Shown: positions 9,023-18,412, counted from the first letter of the stretch. The stretch: 64,000 nt of DNA from JAICXG01 sp036825615 (GCA_036825615.1 DAISXY010000003.1:1-64000), one strand, 5' to 3'. The notes: generated from the sequence alone by a model not told the origin. Numbers and translations: made by a program.

Positions 9023-11536
9023 TTGCCGCCGATGGCTCAGGCCCTCACCCCGATGATGCAGCAATACCAGCGGCTCCGCGCCAGCGTGCCGTCGGATACA
9101 CTCCTGCTCTTCCGGCTCGGTGATTTCTACGAGCTCTTCTTTGAAGACGCGAAAGCTGCCTCGGGGTTGCTCAATCTGGCCCTGACAAAGCGCAGCGGCG
9201 TTCCGATGTGCGGCATGCCCTACCACGCGGCGCAGAACTACATCGCCAAACTCATCACCGCCGGCCGCCGGGTCGCCATCTGTGATCAGACGAGCGAGCC
9301 GCAGCAGGGCAAGATCGTCACGCGCGACATCACCCAGATCATCAGCGCCGGCACGGTGAGCGATCTGGACCTTTTGGAATCCAAACGCGCGAATTACCTT
9401 GGGGCGGTTTTTTCCGAGGATGGCGCTTATGGGTTCGCCTATGCCGATCTGACGACCGGCGAGTTTCGGCTCATGCAGGTGCGCCATTCAAGCAACCTGC
9501 TTGACGAAATCGCGCGGGTCGCGCCGGCTGAGTTGCTCATCAGCGAGGAACAAACCGGTGAGTTCGCCCCGCTCGAGCACACGCTTGCCTACGATCATTA
9601 CGCCTTCCTCCCCGAGAACGCGCGCTTCACGCTCTGCGAACATTTCCGCGTCAAATCGCTCGACGGCTTCGGCTGTTCCGAGCTGCCGCAGGCGATCGGC
9701 GCGGCGGGCGCGATCGTGCATTACCTCAAACACCAGCTCCGGAGAAAAATCGATCATCTCACCGGGTTGCGCTGCGACGCTCCGAACGATCACGTCCTGC
9801 TTGACGCCGCGACCCAGACCAACCTCGAGCTGGTCAGCTCCCGCGGCGCGCGCGATACGAGCCTGCTCGCGGCGCTCGATCGCACGATCACGCCCATGGG
9901 CGGGCGGCGTTTGCGGCAATGGATTCTCCAGCCGATCCGCGACTTGAACGAGCTGGAGTGCCGGCAGCAGTTCATCGCGGACCTGCTCCAGGAACCCGAC
10001 CTGCTCGCGGCGTTGCGCGATGCGCTCAAGGGCATCCGCGATTTGGAACGAGCCGCCGGGCGTTTGAGCCAGGCTTCCGGGAATGCGCGCGATCTCGTTG
10101 CGCTCAAGAGTTCGCTCGAGCAAATCCCGGCGCTGAAAAGCGAACTGCAAAACCTGCTCGACCGGCTCGCCTTCGGCGCGAACCGGCCTAACGACTCGAT
10201 GGAATTGCTCGCGCAGCGGATTCAAACCGAGCTGCGCGAAATGCCGGAGCTGGCGGCAAAGCTAGGCCGCGCGCTCCTCGATGGCCAACCGATCGCGCTC
10301 AAGGAAGGCGGGATTTTTCGGGATGGATTTGATCGGCAATTGGACGAGCTGCGCCAGGCTTCGCGCGACGGGAAAAGCTGGATCAGCCAATTGCAGGAGC
10401 GCGAAATCGCGCACACCGGGATCAAATCGCTCAAAGTCCGGTTCAATTCCGTCTTCGGCTATTTCATCGAAGTCACGAAAGCGAATCTCGCGAGCGTGCC
10501 GGCGCATTACACGCGCAAACAGACCACGGTCGGGGGCGAGCGTTTTATCACTCCGGAGTTAAAGGAGGTGGAGGCGAAGATCCTCGGCGCTGACGAGCGG
10601 GCGCGAAACCTGGAGTATCAGCTCTTTCAAAAGTTGCGCGAGGAGACGTTAGGCGAGCTGGGCCCGATCCAGGAGACCGCGAACGCAATCGCGACCCTCG
10701 ATGTCATCTGTTCGCTCGCCGAGACAGCCCGGCTTTTCCATTACTGCCGGCCCCGGCTCGATGACTCTCTGCGTTTGCGGTTGAAGGATGCGCGTCATCC
10801 CGTGCTCGATCAAAACCTGGTCGAAGAAAAGTTTGTGCCTAACGACACCGACCTTGACGGCGAACAGCTTCGCCTCGCCATCATCACCGGCCCGAACATG
10901 GCCGGTAAATCCACCTACATCCGCCAGGTCGCGCTCATCGTGCTGATGGCGCAGATCGGCAGCTTCGTCCCGGCCGCGAGCGCGGAGATCGGACTGGTGG
11001 ATCGCATTTTTACCCGGGTCGGCGCGAGCGACGATCTCTCCCGCGGGCAATCAACTTTCATGGTGGAAATGAACGAGACCGCCAACATCGTGAACAACGC
11101 GACCGAGCGCAGCCTCGTCATTCTCGACGAGATTGGCCGCGGGACTTCCACGTTCGACGGACTTTCGATCGCCTGGAGCGTGGCCGAGTTTCTCCACGAC
11201 AAAATCAAGGCACGAACCTTGTTCGCGACCCATTATCACGAGCTAACGAAGCTCGCGAAAGAACGCAGCGGCGTTGCCAACTTCAACGTCGCGGTGCGGG
11301 AGTGGAACGAGCAGATCATTTTCCTGCGAAAGATCATTCCCGGCGGCGCCGACAAGAGTTACGGGATCCAGGTCGCGCGGCTCGCCGGGTTGCCGAAGGA
11401 AATCCTCGACCGGGCGAAAGACATTCTTTCGCACCTTGAGACACCCAACGGCGCCACCGAACCGAAACCGACTGAACGCCGCCCGCGCGCCCGCAAAAGC
11501 GCGCCGGCCTCGAAGCCACAGCTGGACTTGCTTTAA
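9023..11536 (+). CDS. mutS: DNA mismatch repair protein MutS
   Basis: This 837-residue protein has the mismatch-reading motif F35-Y36-E37 (LGDFYELFFEDA), the clamp and lever domains, and the ATPase with Walker A GPNMAGKSTY (about residue 623). The DEIGRGTSTFDGLSIAW Walker B segment and the FATHYHELT switch are present. It recognises mismatches and recruits MutL. The Pro-rich basic C terminus ends in KPQLDLL; the family often has a beta-clamp or tetramer motif there. Start is ATG 9023 or 9032. The gene contains two copies of the CCTAACGA motif (10187, 10838). No mutL lies in the window. Confidence 0.96.
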   Translation: MPPMAQALTPMMQQYQRLRASVPSDTLLLFRLGDFYELFFEDAKAASGLLNLALTKRSGVPMCGMPYHAAQNYIAKLITAGRRVAICDQTSEPQQGKIVTRDITQIISAGTVSDLDLLESKRANYLGAVFSEDGAYGFAYADLTTGEFRLMQVRHSSNLLDEIARVAPAELLISEEQTGEFAPLEHTLAYDHYAFLPENARFTLCEHFRVKSLDGFGCSELPQAIGAAGAIVHYLKHQLRRKIDHLTGLRCDAPNDHVLLDAATQTNLELVSSRGARDTSLLAALDRTITPMGGRRLRQWILQPIRDLNELECRQQFIADLLQEPDLLAALRDALKGIRDLERAAGRLSQASGNARDLVALKSSLEQIPALKSELQNLLDRLAFGANRPNDSMELLAQRIQTELREMPELAAKLGRALLDGQPIALKEGGIFRDGFDRQLDELRQASRDGKSWISQLQEREIAHTGIKSLKVRFNSVFGYFIEVTKANLASVPAHYTRKQTTVGGERFITPELKEVEAKILGADERARNLEYQLFQKLREETLGELGPIQETANAIATLDVICSLAETARLFHYCRPRLDDSLRLRLKDARHPVLDQNLVEEKFVPNDTDLDGEQLRLAIITGPNMAGKSTYIRQVALIVLMAQIGSFVPAASAEIGLVDRIFTRVGASDDLSRGQSTFMVEMNETANIVNNATERSLVILDEIGRGTSTFDGLSIAWSVAEFLHDKIKARTLFATHYHELTKLAKERSGVANFNVAVREWNEQIIFLRKIIPGGADKSYGIQVARLAGLPKEILDRAKDILSHLETPNGATEPKPTERRPRARKSAPASKPQLDLL

Positions 11537-11568
11537 CCGCGAAAAGTCTTGCCTTTGCCGCCAGTTCT

Positions 11569-11880
11569 TCGCACGCGGAAGTTTTCTGCTTTCCCGCGGA
11601 GGCACAAGTCACAGCGACCGCGACCGATTCCAATGGTAACACTTCGGAATTCTCGCCTGCTTTTACCCCCGACGAACGGGTGATCATCAGAGGGATTGGC
11701 CCTTCTGTTACTAACTTCGGCGTTCCGGCAATATTGGCTGATCCGGTCCTGACTTACACGACAGCACCGGGGCCACGATCATAAGCAATGATATATCACA
11801 TCGACTGAGTCGCCCTCCGAGGATTCCGCCTCGGTCGAGCCGGCAAATCATTGCCTGACATCGGCGCGGCTGGTAATTTA
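11569..11880 (+). pseudogene. Decayed remnant of a CSLREA/anchor-type surface protein
   Basis: The 361-base stretch after mutS has no intact gene. One frame reads AQVTATATDSNGNTSEF (about 11602-11652) and then VIIRGIGPSVTNFGVPAI and LADPVL. After a frame change it reads DSTGATIISNDI. These strings are typical of large repetitive secreted proteins in Verrucomicrobiota and Acidobacteria. Several frame breaks and no start codon show that it is a remnant. Confidence 0.6.
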
Positions 11881-11897
11881 TGGAATCGTAACCCTCG

Positions 11898-13310
11898 ATG
11901 GCGCTGAAGCATGAAAAGGATCTGAACGATCAGCTGCGCGGTTATTGGCTCAAGGCCGTGGCGGCGATCGAGCTGCGCAATTTTGGCTACGCCATCGAGC
12001 TCTTGCAGAATGTCCTGCGCCAGGAACCCGAATTCCTCACCGGGCGCCAGCTCTTGCGCCGCGCTGAGGTCACACGGCTAAAGTCCGAAAAGAAGGGCTT
12101 CTTCAGTCTGCCGACGGGCCCGCTTGCCCTCATGAAGGCGCAGCGTGAGTTGAAAAAGAACCCGCGCCGCACCATCGAACTAATCGAGAGACTGCTTGAG
12201 ACTAATCCCTACAATCTTCAGGCCAACCTGCTCCTGAAAGAGGCGGCCGTGGCTGCCGAGTTTCCCGACCTTGCCATCTTCGCGATGGAGACCCTGCTCG
12301 AAGACGACCCGAAAAACCTCAAGGTGCTGCACGAACTAGGCCGGCTTTTTCACCAATACGACCGCCCCGAAAAAGCGGTCGAGGTTTACAATCGTATCAC
12401 TGAAATTGACCCGCTCGATCTGACCGCAGTCAAGCTCGGCAAGGATGCTTCGGCGCGGGCCTCGATGCAAAAAGGGGGCTGGACCGAAGCCGAGAGTTAT
12501 CGTGACCTGATCAAGGACAAGGAGGTCGCCGTTTCCCTTGAACAGGAAAACCGGATGCAACTAAGCGATGAAGCGATCGAGCAACAGATCGATGAAGTCT
12601 TTGCCCGGCACGAGGCCGAACCGCAGAACGTGGATCTGGCACGGCGGCTGGGCGCGCTGCACGACCAGAAGGACGATCTGGAAGGCGCGATCGCCTGGTA
12701 CCAATATGCCGTTGACCTAACGAACAAAGCCGATCCCGGCCTGGTGCGGAAAGTTTCCGACCTGAAAACCCGGCGGCTCGAGGAGCAGATTCGGGCACAC
12801 GAAAAATTTCTCGCCGAACACGAGGCCGGAGAGGCGGACTTCGCCGTCCGGGCCGTGCAGCTCGAGGAGGCGAAAAAGCAGCGGGCCGAGATCCTGATCG
12901 AGGATGCGCGCAAACGGCTCGATCGCAATCCGACCGATCTTCAGTTGCGCTTCGAGCTGGGTGAACGGCTCACTGACGCCGGGAAATACCGCGATGCGCT
13001 GCCGGAGTTACAGCGGGCCCGGCAAAACCCGAACGCGCGCCTGAAAGCGATGAATCTGCTCGGCCGTTGTTATCGCGAGCTGGGCATGCTCGATCTGGCA
13101 GCCAAGCAGCTCGAAGACGCCGTCCGCGAGCTGGTCGTAATGGATGCGACAAAAAAGGAGATCGTCTACAACCTTGGCCTGGTGTACGAGCAGGTGGGTC
13201 AGAGCGACAAATACATCGATGCGATGAAGAAAATCTATGAGGCCGACTATGGCTATCGCGACGTCGCCCACCGGGTTGAGAGTTCCTACAGATCGAGTGG
13301 CCGTAGTTAG
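11898..13310 (+). CDS. Tetratricopeptide repeat protein
   Basis: This 470-residue soluble protein is built of helical TPR-like units. Examples are the stretches around LLETNPYNLQANLLLKEAA, LHELGRLFHQYDRPEKAVEV and LDLAAKQLEDAVREL. A charged coiled-coil-like section lies at about 280-340. TPR proteins act as assembly scaffolds, but no partner is evident here. The ATG at 11898 follows the decayed surface-protein remnant. Genes of this type are common in Verrucomicrobiota. The specific role is unknown. Confidence 0.8.
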   Translation: MALKHEKDLNDQLRGYWLKAVAAIELRNFGYAIELLQNVLRQEPEFLTGRQLLRRAEVTRLKSEKKGFFSLPTGPLALMKAQRELKKNPRRTIELIERLLETNPYNLQANLLLKEAAVAAEFPDLAIFAMETLLEDDPKNLKVLHELGRLFHQYDRPEKAVEVYNRITEIDPLDLTAVKLGKDASARASMQKGGWTEAESYRDLIKDKEVAVSLEQENRMQLSDEAIEQQIDEVFARHEAEPQNVDLARRLGALHDQKDDLEGAIAWYQYAVDLTNKADPGLVRKVSDLKTRRLEEQIRAHEKFLAEHEAGEADFAVRAVQLEEAKKQRAEILIEDARKRLDRNPTDLQLRFELGERLTDAGKYRDALPELQRARQNPNARLKAMNLLGRCYRELGMLDLAAKQLEDAVRELVVMDATKKEIVYNLGLVYEQVGQSDKYIDAMKKIYEADYGYRDVAHRVESSYRSSGRS

Positions 13311-13430
13311 CGTGACCGGTTCTCTTGTTGCCTACTCGCGAAAAATCACACGTCCAATCGACCCGGCTTTAGCGAAAAGCTATTGCCGGGTCCCCGGCGA
13401 CCAACCAACGCAAGCTCAACAAGTCAACCT

Positions 13431-14003
13431 ATGAAAAAGTATCTCAGTTTAGTCTCACGTCTGTCTGTCGTCGCGCTCGCCGCGACCAGCCTCAGCCTCC
13501 TCGCCAGCGCGCAGGCGGCTGATGAAACCAGCCCGAGTCCCGGCATGACGAGTTCCGCCGCGGGCGGCAAATCCAAGCTCAGCGCCACCGACAAGCGTTT
13601 CGTGAAGAAAGCTTACAAAGGTGGCCTCGAGGAAATCGAAAGCGGTAAGATGGCGAAGGAGAAGGCGCAGAATGATGCGACCAAAGACGTCGCCGATCGC
13701 ATGGTGACCGATCACACCAAGGCGAACGAGCAACTCGAGAGCATCGCGAAAGAGGAGAACCTTGACCTCTCGAAGGTGACGGCCAAGCCGATGGAAATCT
13801 CAGGCAGTGACTTCGATAAGAAGTATCTCATGATGCTAAAGAAGGACCACGAGAAGACCATCGCCATGTTCGAAAAGGAAGCGAATGACACCGGGGCGAA
13901 GGAAGACAACGATGTGATCAAGTTCGCCAAGGACACGCTGCCGACGCTCAAGGAGCATCTCCAGATGGTCGAGGACGCGCTCAAAAAGGTGGAAAACAAG
14001 TAA
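13431..14003 (+). CDS. DUF4142 secreted ferritin-like protein
   Basis: This 190-residue protein starts with a clear signal peptide (MKKYLSLVSRLSVVALAATS, cleavage near AQAADE). A helical DUF4142 domain follows, with the typical segments AKEKAQNDATKDVADRMV and LMMLKKDHEKTIAMFEKEA. DUF4142 proteins are periplasmic or outer-membrane four-helix bundles, often induced by stress. The ATG at 13431 is chosen because it begins the signal peptide. A strong terminator lies just after the gene. Confidence 0.87.
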   Translation: MKKYLSLVSRLSVVALAATSLSLLASAQAADETSPSPGMTSSAAGGKSKLSATDKRFVKKAYKGGLEEIESGKMAKEKAQNDATKDVADRMVTDHTKANEQLESIAKEENLDLSKVTAKPMEISGSDFDKKYLMMLKKDHEKTIAMFEKEANDTGAKEDNDVIKFAKDTLPTLKEHLQMVEDALKKVENK

Positions 14004-14027
14004 GCGCAGCAGCGCAGTTTGAATTGG

Positions 14028-14060
14028 AAAAGCGGCGTCTTCTGAGACGCCGCTTTTTTT
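14028..14060 (+). terminator. Rho-independent terminator after the DUF4142 gene
   Basis: AAGCGGCGTCT (14030-14040) pairs perfectly with AGACGCCGCTT (14045-14055) around a TCTG loop. A run of seven T (14054-14060) follows. Flanking A and T bases extend the stem. It sits 25 bases after the DUF4142 stop. Confidence 0.93.
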
Positions 14061-14283
14061 GCGCAACCCGACCCCACGATTCGGGCCGCGCAGTGTTTTG
14101 TTTCTGTCCCAAATGCCCAACTAACCGACTAATCGTAGCCCGATCGAACGGCTCGACCACAATAAGTCCTTCTCAAGACGGACGTTCTCCCTTAGTCGCC
14201 ATGCCCGGCTAAAACCGGTTCGCGATCAGTGGCAGCCTGAGCGATTCTGCCCGATGCGCTGAGGCAGCACACGCCTGGGACTC

Positions 14284-15132
14284 ATGAAATTTTTCAAATC
14301 GCTCATCCAAAAATTCACCGGTCGGCCCGTCGACTGGGACGAACTCGAGGAGATGCTCATTCGCAGCGACCTCGGTGTGCCGATGAGCCTGCGCATCGTC
14401 GAAGCGCTGCAAAAACGAGCCCAGGGCGAGAAGATTACCGCTGAGACTGTGGCTGAGGTGGCGCGCGACGAAATCCTGCGCGTCCTGCCGTTCCAACCGG
14501 CGCCGATCCGTCCGCTTCCGGCGAAGCCGAAAGCCATCCTGATCGTCGGCGTCAACGGCACCGGCAAGACCACCTCCACCGCCAAGCTCGCGCATTATTT
14601 CCAGCGCAACCGGCACAGCGTCCTGCTTTGCGCCGCGGATACTTTCCGCGCCGCCGCGATCGAGCAGCTGGCGATCTGGGCCGAGCGCCTCAAAGTCGAC
14701 ATCGTGCGCGGCCAGTACAACGCCGACCCGGCCGCGCTTTGCTACGAAGCCTGGCAATCGGCCGACCGGCGCGGGATCGAGTTCCTCCTCTGTGATACCG
14801 CCGGCCGCCTCCACACCAAAATGAATCTCATGGCCGAGCTGCAAAAAATTCAGCGCTCGTTAGGCAAACATGATTCGGAGGCGCCGCATGAACGTCTCCT
14901 TGTGGTGGACGCGACGACCGGCGGCAACGCCCTCGCCCAGGCGCGTGAATTCCACGCCGCCATCGCGCTGACCGGGCTCATCGTCACCAAGCTCGACGGC
15001 AGCGGCAAAGGCGGCATCGTGATCGCGATCCAAAACGAGCTCGGCATCCCGACCCGCTTCATCGGCACCGGTGAAAAGCTGGACGACTTCGCCGAGTTCA
15101 ACAGCCGCGCCTTCGTCGATCAGTTGCTGTAA
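14284..15132 (+). CDS. ftsY: Signal recognition particle receptor FtsY
   Basis: This 282-residue SRP-GTPase has an N-domain helix bundle (1-80) and the G-domain. The latter shows the P-loop GVNGTGKTTS (89-98), DTFRAAAIEQL, DTAGR and TKLDGSGKGG motifs. FtsY docks SRP-bound ribosomes at the membrane. It lacks the long acidic A-domain of the E. coli protein and begins directly with MKFFKSLIQKFTG, a short amphipathic membrane-binding helix, as in many bacteria. A TCGTTAGG motif lies in the gene at 14857 (Ser-Leu-Gly frame). No promoter could be assigned in 14061-14283. Confidence 0.95.
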   Translation: MKFFKSLIQKFTGRPVDWDELEEMLIRSDLGVPMSLRIVEALQKRAQGEKITAETVAEVARDEILRVLPFQPAPIRPLPAKPKAILIVGVNGTGKTTSTAKLAHYFQRNRHSVLLCAADTFRAAAIEQLAIWAERLKVDIVRGQYNADPAALCYEAWQSADRRGIEFLLCDTAGRLHTKMNLMAELQKIQRSLGKHDSEAPHERLLVVDATTGGNALAQAREFHAAIALTGLIVTKLDGSGKGGIVIAIQNELGIPTRFIGTGEKLDDFAEFNSRAFVDQLL

Positions 15133-15172
15133 GAGCTCCGTCGAAGCGCGCTCGTTATCAAACAACAGGGCG

Positions 15173-15246
15173 CGCGCCCGTGAGGATTCGAACCTCAAAC
15201 CTTCTGATCCGTAGTCAGATGCTCTATCCAGTTGAGCTACGGGCGC
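15173..15246 (-). tRNA. tRNA-Arg (anticodon ACG)
   Basis: The reverse strand folds as a cloverleaf. The acceptor GCGCCCG pairs with CGGGCGC, and the D arm AGCTCAACTGGATAGAGC is present. The anticodon arm is TCTGA-CTACGGA-TCAGA, with anticodon ACG. The T arm has GAGGTTCGAATCCTC. CCA is not encoded. It lies between ftsY and a gene-poor stretch. Confidence 0.95.
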
Positions 15247-16014
15247 TGTTCCCTCCGGAGGGCAGTCAAAACTTTCGGTTCTACCTGTGAAGACCTCCTC
15301 CGTCTCTCCGCCGGCGGGCGGAGGCGGCGACACCTTAGCGCACTCTGTCGCGAGCGCAAACTGCCGAGGTCATGGGCGTATTGACACCGCAATCTTACCG
15401 CGAAGCCACAATGGAGGGAAGGCCGCGGCGTTCGCGACCAGCTCAATGAGCCGTTGCTGTCATGCGACAGTTGGACTTGCCATTTGATCTACGGAACCAG
15501 CATAGCCCTGTTTGGCCTGCTCGGCCGGGCCGGGGGCGGCTAACGCTGGATGAGAACGCATTGCTCTCGTCCTTTGGTTTGCGCTCACTTTCGCGCTTTC
15601 ACCGCGAGCATCCCTGCATCTTCCTCCTTGGGAACGAGGAGCACCGCTGGAACCTTATCACACTCCTATGGCGACTCATTCAAAGTCGAATGTCGGACCA
15701 ACTCGAGGAAGATGATGACTGTGCACGAGGTGGCGCAGGAACTTTACACTGACCTGACAAGCGTCTTTCTACCTAACGAGTATGGGACATGGCTGCTAAA
15801 GCACACCTGGGTTACGGCAGCGCGCCTGAGTTTGAGTTTTCAGAAATCAGTCAGACGGACGGAACTGGGACTGCGACCTGGAAGTGCGGGTGACGCCCAA
15901 GGACTTCGCCGGTGCGCCAAGTGTTGGCTAGAAACGCTTCCGCTTTGCGATGGCCGATCGTAGGACGCGCGGCTGGCCGCTAGCCGAGCCGATCGCGCGG
16001 GATATCATTGACGG
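15247..16014. other. Gene-poor stretch, no confident gene
   Basis: I see no convincing gene here. Short frames exist, such as 15462-15752 (MRQLDLPFDLRNQHS...), but coding-like text jumps between frames. Examples are GYGSAPEFEFSEISQTDGTG near 15806-15868 and CDLEVRVTPKDFAGAP near 15875-15920. This suggests a decayed gene. There is a 7-bp hairpin CTCCGCC/GGCGGAG at 15306-15323 without a T tract. One CCTAACGA motif lies at 15772, a noncoding copy. Confidence 0.5.
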
Positions 16015-17157
16015 GTGACTGTTTTTCTCGGCTGCGGGTTTGCCGCCAAGTATCTCGAGGGTGGCGGAAACTTTTCCGTGCCTTTGCAATGGATGCTAGG
16101 GCTGCGTCGGCTGCGGCAGGATGCGATCTGGCTCGAACATCTTGCCGCGACCGATGATCCGGCGCGGGATGCCGCCTGCATCGCTCATTTCCAGCGCCAG
16201 CTTCGCGCACACGGTTTGGCCGGGCGTTATTGTCTGCTCTACCAGGAAACGAAAGACCGCGAACACGACCTCGGCGCAATCCGCTGCATTGGAATTTCCA
16301 AGCGCGACCTTCGCGCCCGACTCGCTGCACCGAATGTCTTACTCAATCTATCCTACTCGATTCATCCGCCGTTTCTGTTGCAGTTCGAACGGCGGATTTT
16401 CTGCGATCTCGACCCGAGCGAAATCTTCTACTGGATGACGAAGCTCGACCTCGGGCAGCGAGATCACGATGAATTTTGGACGATCGGATTGAACGTTAAC
16501 GGTCGCGATTGCCAGCTGCCCAAGTCGCCACTTCGCTGGCGCACTTTTTATCCGCTCGTCGACACGACCTTTTTCAAGCCGCGGCCGCTGCCGCGCGCGC
16601 CGAAGTTCACCACCATCGGGCAGTGGTACTGGGGTGGGAGAGTAGAGGTGGATGGCGAATTTCCCGATCTCTCGAAAAAGCAGGCTTTCGCTCCTTATCT
16701 TGATCTGCCGTCGCGCGTTCCGGAAGTGACGTGGGAGCTGGCGATGAATATCAACCGGGATGATCCCGAGTCGAAGCGCTTGCAAGGGCTGGGCTGGCAC
16801 CTGGTTTCGCCGCATCAGGTCGCGCGCACGCCCGCGAGATATCGCCGCTATCTTGCTTCGGCCTCGGGTGAGTTCACCGCGATCAAGGGGGTCGATGTGC
16901 GCTGGCAGACGGGATGGATCAGTGATCGGGCGGCAGCTTTTCTCGCGCTCGGCCGGCCGGTGATCACCGAAGACACCGGCGCGGATAAATATCTACCGGC
17001 GCAGAGCGGGATGCTTTTTGTGCAAGGTGCAGAAGAGGCAGCGGACGCAGCCCGGCAGGTTTTGCGCGATGGGAAACGGCTTGGCCGCGAGGCGCGCGCC
17101 TGTGCCCGCGAGGTTTTCGATTCGGCAAAAAATCTCCGCCGAATTCTGGGGCTTTGA
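16015..17157 (+). CDS. Glycosyltransferase-like protein (GT-B C-terminal type)
   Basis: This protein has about 380 residues. The C-terminal half shows a GT4-like arrangement: KGVDVRWQTGWISDRAAAFL, then ALGRPVITEDTGADKYLP and MLFVQGAEEAADAARQVL. This corresponds to the acceptor-proximal glycine/acidic region and the nucleotide-sugar pocket. The N-terminal half is not a close match to a known family; it opens with TVFLGCGFAAKYLEGGGNFS. The start is taken as GTG 16015, because starting at a later ATG would remove the first beta-strand and the glycine-rich turn. No partner genes for a polysaccharide locus lie nearby. Confidence 0.68.
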   Translation: MTVFLGCGFAAKYLEGGGNFSVPLQWMLGLRRLRQDAIWLEHLAATDDPARDAACIAHFQRQLRAHGLAGRYCLLYQETKDREHDLGAIRCIGISKRDLRARLAAPNVLLNLSYSIHPPFLLQFERRIFCDLDPSEIFYWMTKLDLGQRDHDEFWTIGLNVNGRDCQLPKSPLRWRTFYPLVDTTFFKPRPLPRAPKFTTIGQWYWGGRVEVDGEFPDLSKKQAFAPYLDLPSRVPEVTWELAMNINRDDPESKRLQGLGWHLVSPHQVARTPARYRRYLASASGEFTAIKGVDVRWQTGWISDRAAAFLALGRPVITEDTGADKYLPAQSGMLFVQGAEEAADAARQVLRDGKRLGREARACAREVFDSAKNLRRILGL

Positions 17158-17235
17158 TCGGTCGGAGCCGGGGTCGAAAAAGCGCTTCTATTCCCCATTG
17201 CAAAAGCAAAACCGGGTGTTACTCGTGTTGCCGTT

Positions 17236-17520
17236 ATGGCCGATCTCATCAAAGCGGATGATCTGAAAAACCGCCTGAAAAAGATCCCAGAGTGGGAGCT
17301 GGAGAAGAAACATCTCGAGCGCACTTTTGAGTTCGACGATTTTTCCGAGGCGATCGATTTCGTGAACAGCGTCGCCGAGGTGGCCGAGGAAGAGGAACAT
17401 CACCCCGACATTGATATTCGTTTTAACAAGGTGCGCCTGGTGCTCTCGACCCACAGCAAAGGCGGCCTGACCGATCTCGATTTCAACCTCGCGGAACGGA
17501 TTGACACCCTCTCGGAGTAG
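17236..17520 (+). CDS. phhB: Pterin-4a-carbinolamine dehydratase
   Basis: This 94-residue protein carries the catalytic EEEEHHPDIDI segment (about 51-61) and the closing strand VRLVLSTHSKGGLTDLDFNLA of the PCD family. It dehydrates 4a-hydroxytetrahydropterin during aromatic amino-acid hydroxylation. In bacteria lacking that pathway it is linked to pterin cofactor turnover. No phenylalanine hydroxylase gene lies in the window. Length and motifs match the family. ATG at 17236. Confidence 0.94.
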   Translation: MADLIKADDLKNRLKKIPEWELEKKHLERTFEFDDFSEAIDFVNSVAEVAEEEEHHPDIDIRFNKVRLVLSTHSKGGLTDLDFNLAERIDTLSE

Positions 17521-17525
17521 CGTCC

Positions 17526-17684
17526 GTGCCGGCAAGTAAGGGCGAACCGCCGCCGCCGTCGTGGGGGCGGATGATTGTCGCCGCGGTTATTGTTGTGCTC
17601 GTTGTGCTGGCGGTCTGGTGGGTAATCGATTACCGGCAGCAGCCGCCTCCTCCGCCGCACAAAATCGGCGAGCGGGTGCCGTGA
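17526..17684 (+). CDS. Small single-pass membrane protein
   Basis: A 52-residue frame opens with GTG five bases after the phhB stop. It contains one strongly hydrophobic helix (MIVAAVIVVLVVLAVWWVI), flanked by proline-rich ends PPPPSWGR and QQPPPPPHKIG. Codon use fits the neighbours. It may be co-translated with phhB. No homologue is recognised, so it is supported only by composition and position. Confidence 0.5.
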   Translation: MPASKGEPPPPSWGRMIVAAVIVVLVVLAVWWVIDYRQQPPPPPHKIGERVP

Positions 17685-17717
17685 GCGAGGCGACTGCGGA
17701 TACGGCTGGGAAGCCCC

Positions 17718-17855
17718 GTCATCTCGAGCGGAGCGAAGCGGAGTCGAGAGATCCCGTGGAACTACCTGAAGGCATGGCAGCCAGCTTCCCCCAGCGGCGG
17801 CTTTCCAGTCATCCCGCGGGATCCCTCGACTCCGCTTCGCTCCGCTCGGGATGAC
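17718..17855. repeat. Interspersed inverted repeat, family A (paired arms)
   Basis: The left arm (17718-17760) opens GTCATCTCGAGCGGAGCGAA and ends GATCCCGTGGA. The right arm (17815-17855) is its near reverse complement, ending CGCTCGGGATGAC. Single or paired arms of the same family occur at 38772-38820, 38897-38932 and 46901-46935. It lies between convergent genes, where a folded RNA could terminate both transcripts. Confidence 0.85.
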
Positions 17856-17921
17856 GCCTGAGATCGCGCGGATCAATTTCTCTCCCGCTGGGAGAGACGG
17901 ACGCGCAGCGCCAGTGAGGGT

Positions 17922-18350
17922 TCAGACCCGCCCTTCATCCGCGTCGATGAACTGGAACATCGTCTCGATGTCGGCGCGATTTTCCAGTCCGCTCTCGCGC
18001 TTTCGCCGCTCGAGCGTGGGCGTGATCGAATCGTTCCAGCCGGCTTTGCGCATGAACTCATTCCAGACCTCGAGGTCGTCCTCCGAAGGTTGCCGGCCCC
18101 GCTCGTAGCACCATTGCAAAATCTGTTCGTCGGTCCCGCCCAGCTCGAGCACGCGGGCCTTCAGGTCCTCGTAATTGATGCCAAGAAAACGAACGCAGCG
18201 GCCGTCGAAACCTTTGCCGAGGTTCGGCACCCAGTCCGCCGGCAGCTCACCCCTGTCGTGGGCTCGAATCTTGTCGAGCATTCGGCCGAAATAAACCAGC
18301 CCGCTCACCTTCTCGGCGGGACTGCGCGCAGGAAACGGCTTGGTTGTCAT
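17922..18350 (-). CDS. DUF5069 family protein
   Basis: This 142-residue soluble protein matches the DUF5069 layout: SPAEKVSGLVYFGRMLDKIR, then DGRCVRFLGINYEDLK, and a C-terminal helical section WNEFMRKAGWNDSITPTLE. The function of the family is unknown. It occurs mostly in Verrucomicrobiota and Planctomycetota. Its ATG (18350) faces the PafA/Dop-family gene, whose start lies within about 65 bases, so the two divergent genes probably share a short control region. Confidence 0.8.
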   Translation of the reverse strand: MTTKPFPARSPAEKVSGLVYFGRMLDKIRAHDRGELPADWVPNLGKGFDGRCVRFLGINYEDLKARVLELGGTDEQILQWCYERGRQPSEDDLEVWNEFMRKAGWNDSITPTLERRKRESGLENRADIETMFQFIDADEGRV

Positions 18351-18412
18351 GGCAGGAAGTTGCGTCTGCTTTGCCGCTTGTCCATGCCGCGCGGGTGAGG
18401 GATGGTCGCAAG

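Noticed and set aside
15173..15246. tRNA-Arg as an integration site
   Set aside because: No integrase gene or flanking direct repeat is visible near it; only a decayed stretch follows.
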